Below, in pieces: positions 34,043 to 39,239 of a stretch of 39,239 nt of DNA; the first letter of the stretch is position 1; each line of letters begins with the position of its first letter. The position numbers were made by a program, and so were the translations under genes. The notes beneath the pieces were generated by a model. It ran no database searches and had not been told where the DNA came from. It saw nothing but the letters and a program-made list of their open reading frames with translations. The stretch lies in NCBI RefSeq assembly GCF_019654915.1, contig NZ_BPET01000058.1, positions 1 through 39,239 on the forward strand. The letters are read 5' to 3'. The DNA is from Shewanella sp. MBTL60-007. Its GTDB lineage: Bacteria; Pseudomonadota; Gammaproteobacteria; Enterobacterales; Shewanellaceae.

Positions 34043-34921
34043 ATGGGTAGATTTACAGCGATAATCGTAGCGGTGCTTATTGCGATTTCATTGTCTTCAC
34101 TTTTGGTTGTGAATGAAGGTGAACGTGCCATCGTTTCTCGATTCGGAAAGGTACTTAAAGACGATGGCGTGACGCGTGTCTATAGCCCTGGTCTACACTT
34201 GAAGATCCCTATGCTTGATAAAATTAAGTTTATGGATGCTCGAGTACAAACTTTAGATGGCGCAGCGGACCGCTTCGTGACATCTGAGAAAAAAGACTTG
34301 ATGGTCGATTCATACGTGAAGTGGCGTATTAAAGATTTCGAACGTTATTACCTTTCTACCAATGGTGGTATTAAGGCGAATGCCGAAACCTTACTACAGC
34401 GTAAGATCAACAACGACCTTCGTACCGAGTTTGGCCGTCGCACAATTAAAGAAATTGTTTCCGGTAGCCGTGATGAGCTGCAATCTGATGCACTTAAAAA
34501 CGCAGCAGAGAGCGCTGAAGACTTAGGTGTTGAAGTTGTCGATGTGCGAGTTAAGCAGATTAACTTACCTGCAAACGTCAGTACCAGTATTTATCAACGT
34601 ATGCGTGCAGAGCGTCAAGCCGTTGCTAAAGAGCATCGTGCACAGGGTCAAGAGCAAGCGGAAATTATCCGTGCTAAGACAGACGCGAGTGTGACCATTC
34701 AAACTGCAGAAGCAGAGCGTAAAGCACTGACTACACGCGGTGAAGGTGACGCAGAGGCGGCAAAGATTTACGCCGATGCATACACTAAAGATCCTGAGTT
34801 CTTCAGCTTTATGCGTAGTTTAGATGCATATAAAGCGAGTTTCTCTGGTGATAAAGACGTTATGGTGCTTGAGCCAGACAGTGAATTCTTTAGATATATG
34901 AAGAGTTCTTCAGGAAAGTAG
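34043..34921 (+). CDS. hflC: FtsH protease regulator HflC
   Basis: A 292-aa partner of HflK with an N-terminal membrane segment (about 4-22) and a PHB domain containing EGERAIVSRFGKV and YSPGLHLKIP. I start it at ATG 34043; a GTG at 34040, directly after the hflK stop, is also possible. The C-terminal coiled-coil ends SEFFRYMKSS. It is the last gene of the hfq-hfl cluster and is followed by a terminator. Confidence 0.96.
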   Translation: MGRFTAIIVAVLIAISLSSLLVVNEGERAIVSRFGKVLKDDGVTRVYSPGLHLKIPMLDKIKFMDARVQTLDGAADRFVTSEKKDLMVDSYVKWRIKDFERYYLSTNGGIKANAETLLQRKINNDLRTEFGRRTIKEIVSGSRDELQSDALKNAAESAEDLGVEVVDVRVKQINLPANVSTSIYQRMRAERQAVAKEHRAQGQEQAEIIRAKTDASVTIQTAEAERKALTTRGEGDAEAAKIYADAYTKDPEFFSFMRSLDAYKASFSGDKDVMVLEPDSEFFRYMKSSSGK

Positions 34922-34943
34922 TCGTTCCTAAAAGTTAATAAAG

Positions 34944-34972
34944 AGGCCTAACAGTGAGTTAGGCCTTTTTTT
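34944..34972 (+). terminator. Rho-independent terminator after hflC
   Basis: The stem AGGCCTAAC/GTTAGGCCT (34944-34952 with 34958-34966) has an AGTGA loop and is followed by a T-run. Confidence 0.93.
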
Positions 34973-35135
34973 ATGCCTTTTACTCACTATTTATACGCGG
35001 TCGCTAATTCCTACCTATTCCGTCAAGTATCGTGTTATAGCCTACGAAAAGTAAATTCACGCAAGCTAAGTCACTAATTTAGAAGAATATGAATGAAACT
35101 ATTTAGGATGTTCTGCTAATGAAAATGGCCGTTTT

Positions 35136-35241
35136 TGTTGGTTCTGATGCGTACTTTTTATGCAGAAGTAGCATTAAAACCAACATAGTTAACTAAGTTG
35201 AGTGTTTTAACTATGATCTGCTTCAAGTTTTTGGCTATAAT
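35136..35241 (+). promoter_or_regulatory. petABC leader: two inverted repeats and a -10 element
   Basis: A long imperfect hairpin has arms 35136-35150 and 35171-35185 (15 positions, one mismatch, one G-T). It extends inward by about 6 more pairs after a one-base bulge. A second repeat, CATAGTTAA/TTAACTATG (35184-35192 with 35207-35215), follows at once. TATAAT lies at 35236-35241, but no good -35 is seen. The rest of the 34973-35337 gap holds no supported gene. Confidence 0.5.
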
Positions 35242-35337
35242 GGGCTGCGTCTCAAATTCGGGTTTAAATTTCGGTTTAAATCAGCTTTGAAAAAGATAGA
35301 TAAAACAAAAATTCCAACACTCTCTGGAGACAAGTGG

Positions 35338-35928
35338 ATGAGCAATGCGCCAGTCGATACCGGACGTCGCAGATTCCTGACCGCAGCCACCGCCGTAGTT
35401 GGTGGTGCAGGTGCCGCTGCTGTAGCGGTTCCGTTTATAAAGTCATGGAATCCGAGTGCCAAAGCTAAAGCAGCAGGTGCGCCGGTAGAAGTAAATATTA
35501 GTAAAGTAGAGCCAGGTCAACTTATTCGAGTTGAATGGCGTGGTAAGCCTGTATGGGTTGTTCGTCGTACGCAGGAGATCATTGATGGTCTACCAGCAAT
35601 CGATGCTCAACTTCGCGATCCAGACTCTATTGAGCCTCAGCAGCCTGCATATGCACAGAATCCTGAGCGTTCAATTAAGGCTGAGTTCTTCATAGCCGTA
35701 GGCCTATGTACTCATCTAGGTTGCTCTCCAACTTACCTACCAGATACATTTGGTGAGCAGGTCGAAGGAGTCGCATCAGGCTTCTTCTGTCCTTGTCACG
35801 GTTCTAAGTTTGATATGGCTGGTCGCGTATTCCAAGGTGTACCAGCACCATTGAACCTAGTTATCCCTCCACATCAATATATTGATGATAACACCGTGCT
35901 TATTGGTGTTGATAAAGGAGTTGCGTAA
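35338..35928 (+). CDS. petA: Ubiquinol-cytochrome c reductase iron-sulfur subunit
   Basis: A 196-aa Rieske protein of the bc1 complex. The twin-arginine start GRRRFLTAAT (9-18) leads into a membrane anchor with a Gly/Ala-rich stretch. The [2Fe-2S] motifs are CTHLGC (C124, H126, C129) and CPCHG (C151, C153, H154). The ATG at 35338 follows TGGAGA; a TTG 51 bases upstream is open but unlikely. The stop overlaps the petB start by one base. Confidence 0.97.
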   Translation: MSNAPVDTGRRRFLTAATAVVGGAGAAAVAVPFIKSWNPSAKAKAAGAPVEVNISKVEPGQLIRVEWRGKPVWVVRRTQEIIDGLPAIDAQLRDPDSIEPQQPAYAQNPERSIKAEFFIAVGLCTHLGCSPTYLPDTFGEQVEGVASGFFCPCHGSKFDMAGRVFQGVPAPLNLVIPPHQYIDDNTVLIGVDKGVA

Positions 35929-37142
35929 TGGTTAAGAATATTGTCAGTTGGATTGACGAACGCATTCCTATGACCGCTACGTACAATCGTCACGTGGGTC
36001 AGTATGCGACACCAACCAATTTTAACTTCTGGTACTTCTTTGGCTCGTTAGCCATGTTAGTACTGGTAAACCAGTTGCTTACAGGTATCTGGTTAACAAT
36101 GAACTACGTGCCAACAGCAGAAGGCGCGTTTGCTTCTATTGAATACATCATGCGTGATGTAGAGTACGGTTGGTTACTGCGGTATATGCACTCCACCGGA
36201 GCCTCAGCTTTCTTTGTGGTGATCTATCTTCATATGTTCCGTGGTCTAATCTACGGTTCGTACCAGAAGCCTAGAGAGCTATTATGGCTATTTGGTATGC
36301 TCATCTTCCTTGTGCTGATGGCTGAAGCATTTATGGGTTACTTGCTACCTTGGGGGCAGATGTCTTACTGGGGCGCGCAGGTAATTATCTCACTATTCGG
36401 CGCAATCCCTGTTATCGGTGATGACCTAACACTGTGGATCCGTGGTGACTTCGTGGTGTCGGGAGCAACTCTAAACCGCTTCTTCGCATTACACGTTATT
36501 GCACTGCCGCTTGTACTTGTGGTTTTAGTATTTTTACACTTAATCGCACTGCATGAAGTGGGCTCTAACAACCCAGATGGCATCGAAATTAAGAAGAATA
36601 AAGATGAGAATGGCTGGCCAAAAGATGGCATTCCATTCCACCCGTACTACACAGTGAAAGATATCATGGGCGTTGCTGGCTTCTTGATTGTCTTCTGTTA
36701 TGTATTGTTCTTTATGCCTGAAGGTGGTGGTTACTTCCTTGAAAAGCCAAACTTTGAAGCGGCTAACCCAATGAAGACACCAGAGCATATCGCGCCAGTT
36801 TGGTACTTCACACCTTTCTATGCAATTTTACGTGCTATCCCAGATAAGTTAATGGGAGTTATCGGCATGGGCTTAGCTATCGCAGTACTGTTTGTATTGC
36901 CATGGTTAGACCGTTGTAAGGTTAAGTCAATCCGTTACCGCAGCATGATCCATAAGGTGAATATCAGTCAGTTTGCTATCTCGTTCCTAGTACTAGGTTA
37001 CTTAGGTGCGGTACCAGCAACGCCTGCACTGACGATTGTTGCTCGTATCTTCACTCTAACTTACTTTGGTTTCTTCTTATTCCTATGGATTTACAGTAAG
37101 AATGAAAAGACTAAGCCGGTACCAGAGAGGTTGACACACTAA
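35928..37142 (+). CDS. petB: Cytochrome b of the bc1 complex
   Basis: A 404-aa quinol-oxidising core with about eight transmembrane helices. Heme-b histidines lie in the second helix (around MHSTGASAFFVVIYLHMFRGL) and the fourth helix (around LHVIALP to FLHLIALHEVGSNNP). The Qo-site motif is PVWYFTPFYAILRA, the bacterial form of PEWY. One-base overlaps on both sides show tight coupling of petA, petB and petC. Confidence 0.97.
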   Translation: MVKNIVSWIDERIPMTATYNRHVGQYATPTNFNFWYFFGSLAMLVLVNQLLTGIWLTMNYVPTAEGAFASIEYIMRDVEYGWLLRYMHSTGASAFFVVIYLHMFRGLIYGSYQKPRELLWLFGMLIFLVLMAEAFMGYLLPWGQMSYWGAQVIISLFGAIPVIGDDLTLWIRGDFVVSGATLNRFFALHVIALPLVLVVLVFLHLIALHEVGSNNPDGIEIKKNKDENGWPKDGIPFHPYYTVKDIMGVAGFLIVFCYVLFFMPEGGGYFLEKPNFEAANPMKTPEHIAPVWYFTPFYAILRAIPDKLMGVIGMGLAIAVLFVLPWLDRCKVKSIRYRSMIHKVNISQFAISFLVLGYLGAVPATPALTIVARIFTLTYFGFFLFLWIYSKNEKTKPVPERLTH

Positions 37143-37837
37143 TGAAAAAATTACTGATTGCATTAGTTGCATTGGTGCCAACTCTGGCTATCGCAGCCGG
37201 GGGCGGAGCACCTCTAGAAAAGGCAAATATTAACCTGAATGACCAAGAGTCTCTACAGCGTGGCTTGGATCTATTCCAAAATAACTGTGCAGGCTGTCAT
37301 AGTACTCAGTATCAACGTTATGAGCGCGTTGCAACAGACTTAGGCATTCCGCTTGACGAGATGCGTGCTAAGTACGTACCTGAAGGTACCAAGATTGGTG
37401 AGTTGATGGAAAATGCTATTCCAGATGCAGATGCTGCAAAATGGTTTGGCGCATCGCCTCCTGACTTGACACTTGTTGCCCGTGTACGTGGTGAAGATTG
37501 GATCTATTCATACCTTCATGGTTTTTATAAAGATGAAAGCCGTCCATTTGGTGTGAACAATACGATTTTCCCTTCGGTAGGTATGCCGCATGTGCTTGAA
37601 GGTCTTCAAGGTCTTCCGGTAAAACAAGAAGATGGAACGCTAGTAGCAACTGGCGGAACGCTATCTGCAGAAGAGTATGATCAAGTGGTTCGAGATATCA
37701 CGGGGTTCTTGGTTTACTCTGGCGATCCTATCAAGCTTGAGCGTGAACGCTTAGGTTGGTGGGTGATGGGCTTCCTATTTATTTTCTTTATTGTGGCCTA
37801 CCTCTTAAAGAAAGAGTACTGGAAAGATGTACACTAA
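37142..37837 (+). CDS. petC: Cytochrome c1
   Basis: A 231-aa periplasmic heme protein anchored at its C-terminus. A signal peptide covers about 1-19. The heme c motif is CAGCH (C49, C52, H53). A C-terminal membrane helix (about 206-222) ends in KKEYWKDVH. It passes electrons from the Rieske protein to soluble cytochromes. Confidence 0.97.
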   Translation: MKKLLIALVALVPTLAIAAGGGAPLEKANINLNDQESLQRGLDLFQNNCAGCHSTQYQRYERVATDLGIPLDEMRAKYVPEGTKIGELMENAIPDADAAKWFGASPPDLTLVARVRGEDWIYSYLHGFYKDESRPFGVNNTIFPSVGMPHVLEGLQGLPVKQEDGTLVATGGTLSAEEYDQVVRDITGFLVYSGDPIKLERERLGWWVMGFLFIFFIVAYLLKKEYWKDVH

Positions 37838-37875
37838 CCCCAAATAAAGGTTAGAATGTATTATCCGCAAATTGT

Positions 37876-37915
37876 AAACGGGGAGCCTTGCTCCTCGTTT
37901 GTGTTTGCATTTTTT
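37876..37915 (+). terminator. Terminator after petC
   Basis: The 11-bp stem AAACGGGGAGC/GCTCCTCGTTT (one G-T pair, loop CTT, 37876-37900) is followed by T-rich sequence to 37915. It separates petABC from sspAB. Confidence 0.75.
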
Positions 37916-37946
37916 GCTTTTGATTTGTGAATCCCGGAGGGTATCA

Positions 37947-38576
37947 ATGGCTGTTGCTGCCAACAAACGCTCAATCATGACCCTGTATTCAGGTGCAGAC
38001 GACCTTTATAGCCATCAAGTACGTATCGTGCTTGCTGAAAAAGGTGTAACGGTTGATGTACTGCAGGTTGATCCAAATGAGATCCCTGAAGACTTGATCG
38101 AGCTTAACCCGTACAACACAGTGCCAACTTTGGTAGACAGAGAGCTAGTACTTTATAACTCTCGCATCATTATGGAATATTTAGATGAGCGTTTCCCTCA
38201 TCCTCCACTAATGCCTGTTTATCCGGTTTCACGTGGTCAAACTCGTCTTTGGATGCACCGCATCGAAGAAGACTGGTATGCACTTGTAGAGCGTATCAGA
38301 AAAGGCGACCGTGCCGATGCTGCTCGTAAAGAGCTTCAAGAAGGCCTAACTGCGATTGCCCCTATTTTCGGTGAAGTGCCTTACTTCATGAGCGAAGAGT
38401 TTGGTCTAGCTGATTGCTATCTTGGCCCACTATTGTGGCGTCTACCTGTACTAGGCATTGAGCTTGATAGCCGTACAGCTAAAGATATCAAAGCTTACAT
38501 GACACGTTTATTCGATCGTGAATCATTCAAAGCTTCTTTGACTGAGACTGAGCGCGAAATGCGCATGGGTATCTAA
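37947..38576 (+). CDS. sspA: Stringent starvation protein A
   Basis: A 209-aa GST-fold protein that binds RNA polymerase and adjusts transcription under starvation and acid stress. MAVAANKRSIMTLYSG at the start and RIIMEYLDERFPHPPLMPVYP are nearly identical to E. coli SspA; the latter includes the PHP pocket region that contacts RNA polymerase. The ATG at 37947 follows GGAGG; the open frame extends 16 codons further upstream but is atypical. The stop overlaps the sspB ATG by one base. Confidence 0.96.
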   Translation: MAVAANKRSIMTLYSGADDLYSHQVRIVLAEKGVTVDVLQVDPNEIPEDLIELNPYNTVPTLVDRELVLYNSRIIMEYLDERFPHPPLMPVYPVSRGQTRLWMHRIEEDWYALVERIRKGDRADAARKELQEGLTAIAPIFGEVPYFMSEEFGLADCYLGPLLWRLPVLGIELDSRTAKDIKAYMTRLFDRESFKASLTETEREMRMGI

Positions 38577-39040
38577 TGAAAGAGCTAACCCCAAATCGTC
38601 CATACTTGCTGCGGGCTTATTACGACTGGTTGATGGATAACCAGTTAACGCCTCACGTTGTTGTCGATGCTTATGTGCCTGGCACACAAGTACCACAGCA
38701 ATATGTTAAAGACGGCCAGATTGTGCTTAATATTACCGAAAGTGCTGTGGGTGGCCTGCAGATCACTAATGAGTTTATTGAGTTCAGTGCGCGTTTTGGC
38801 GGTGTTCCTCAGCAGGTACTATTGCCTATGGCTTCGATTGTTGCTATCTACGCCAGAGAAAATGGTGCGGGTACGGTCTTCGAAATGGAAGAAGCGTATC
38901 AATTAGATTGTGATGCTGAAGAAGAGTCTGGGCTTTCGGTGGTACTGAAAGAGCCTGTTGCTGAAACTAGCGAACCAGAGGCCGAGAAAGTTGAGGCTAA
39001 AGAGCCAAAACGACGCGGTCACTTAACCTTGGTTAAATAA
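38576..39040 (+). CDS. sspB: ClpXP adaptor SspB
   Basis: A 154-aa adaptor that delivers ssrA-tagged proteins to ClpXP. The folded domain (about 1-110) begins RPYLLRAYYDWLMDNQLTPHVVVDA-like (split here by function: helix, then strand). An acidic flexible linker follows (about 112-143). The last residues RRGHLTLVK correspond to the ClpX-binding tail that ends LRVVK in E. coli. Confidence 0.96.
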   Translation: MKELTPNRPYLLRAYYDWLMDNQLTPHVVVDAYVPGTQVPQQYVKDGQIVLNITESAVGGLQITNEFIEFSARFGGVPQQVLLPMASIVAIYARENGAGTVFEMEEAYQLDCDAEEESGLSVVLKEPVAETSEPEAEKVEAKEPKRRGHLTLVK

Positions 39041-39066
39041 GCTGTAAAGTCTGTTTCAACGTAATG

Positions 39067-39093
39067 AAAGCCAGTCTCTAGACTGGCTTTTTT
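39067..39093 (+). terminator. Rho-independent terminator after sspB
   Basis: The stem AAGCCAGTC/GACTGGCTT with a TCTA loop is followed by six T. The IS-like left end begins about 20 bases later. Confidence 0.92.
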
Positions 39094-39118
39094 GTGGCTA
39101 ATTTTTATTTAGTGTCTT

Positions 39119-39147
39119 GTCCTGGAATGTGTTTACACATTTAGGAC
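39119..39147 (+). promoter_or_regulatory. Hairpin covering the transposase ribosome binding site
   Basis: GTCCT, GG, AATGTGT, TT, ACACATT, T, AGGAC forms a hairpin with 5 + 7 base pairs around a small internal loop. The AGGAC of the 3' arm is also the only ribosome binding site for the ATG at 39154. A transcript entering from sspB would fold and hide it. Confidence 0.65.
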
Positions 39148-39153
39148 TTTATT

Positions 39154-39239
39154 ATGACCACACCAATACCAGCCCGCGTTAAGCGAACACAGCGAGATTA
39201 TTCGTTAGGCTTTAAATTACAAGTTGTAGCTGCCGTAGA
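39154..39239 (+). CDS. IS3-family transposase OrfA, 5' end only
   Basis: The first 28 codons run off the window. The segment RDYSLGFKLQVVAAV is typical of the N-terminal helix-turn-helix of IS3-family OrfA proteins, which recognise the element ends. AGGAC lies 6 bases before the ATG. Whether the copy is intact cannot be seen. Confidence 0.75.
   Translation, partial: MTTPIPARVKRTQRDYSLGFKLQVVAAV

Larger units (their letters stand above)
39113..39239 (+). mobile_element. Left end of an IS3-like insertion sequence (truncated by window)
   Basis: The presumed terminal sequence starts with TGTCTTGTCCTGG, which fits the TG...CA ends of IS3-family elements. A strong inverted repeat (39119-39147) and the start of a transposase orfA follow. 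The outer boundary is inferred; the right end and target duplication lie outside the window. Confidence 0.6.

Noticed and set aside
35119..35196. Short frame (25 codons) in the petA leader
   Set aside because: It overlaps the long hairpin, has a poorly spaced ribosome binding site and no recognisable features.
1..39239. A defence island, prophage or new multi-gene system
   Set aside because: Apart from the IS end, the larger genes are housekeeping or known families in conserved order; no nuclease, toxin-antitoxin, integrase or reverse transcriptase signature was seen.

Overview
The window looks like chromosomal backbone of a Shewanella-type marine gammaproteobacterium. The protein sequences and gene orders match that group: orn/tRNA-Gly/nnr/tsaE/amiB/mutL/miaA/hfq/hflXKC/petABC/sspAB, and tolC/nudF/yqiB/cpdA/yqiA/parE. 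Family-specific genes such as DUF2333, the TIGR04219-type barrel and DUF3392 fit too. This assignment comes from recognition of proteins and gene order; no search was run. I see no phage, CRISPR array, defence island or secondary-metabolite cluster. The only mobile DNA is the first ~127 bases of an IS3-like element at the right edge.

Layout. (1) 1-3900: small envelope genes (exported 102-aa protein, 35-aa membrane peptide, PspC-domain protein), a minus-strand enoyl-CoA hydratase/isomerase, and a plus-strand run of PCu(A)C copper chaperone, DUF2333 protein and outer-membrane barrel. (2) 3950-13488: tolC on the minus strand, divergent from nudF-yqiB-cpdA-yqiA-parE, then an exported beta-propeller protein wedged between parE and parC. 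(3) 13575-15267: Fur-box-preceded bfd, a D-2-hydroxyacid dehydrogenase and DUF3392. (4) 15350-22304, minus strand: rsgA, psd, a DMT transporter, an MscM-type mechanosensitive channel and a glycerophosphodiesterase. This is a membrane-lipid and envelope-stress set extending the rsgA-psd-mscM arrangement known from E. coli. (5) 22417-24053: orn, then a tRNA-Gly(GCC) array with five identical intact copies and four degenerate copies. (6) 24351-34921: a ferritin-like helical protein, then nnr-tsaE-amiB-mutL-miaA-hfq-hflX-hflK-hflC (metabolite repair, tRNA modification, cell-wall hydrolysis, mismatch repair, RNA chaperone and FtsH regulators). (7) 35338-39040: petABC (cytochrome bc1) and sspAB (stringent starvation proteins), then the IS3-like left end.

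In E. coli, blocks 2 and 4-6 lie far apart (tolC/parE versus orn/rsgA/psd). Here they are joined through the 13.5-15.3 kb region.

Most unusual signals: the tRNA-Gly array, whose dead copies are altered mainly by insertions into the loops; a hairpin at the IS end whose 3' arm contains the transposase ribosome binding site; an exported propeller gene translationally coupled to parC; a genomic hexahistidine tail on the copper chaperone; a palindrome beside a candidate promoter ahead of psd; and two successive hairpins ahead of petABC. None amounts to a clearly new multi-gene system.
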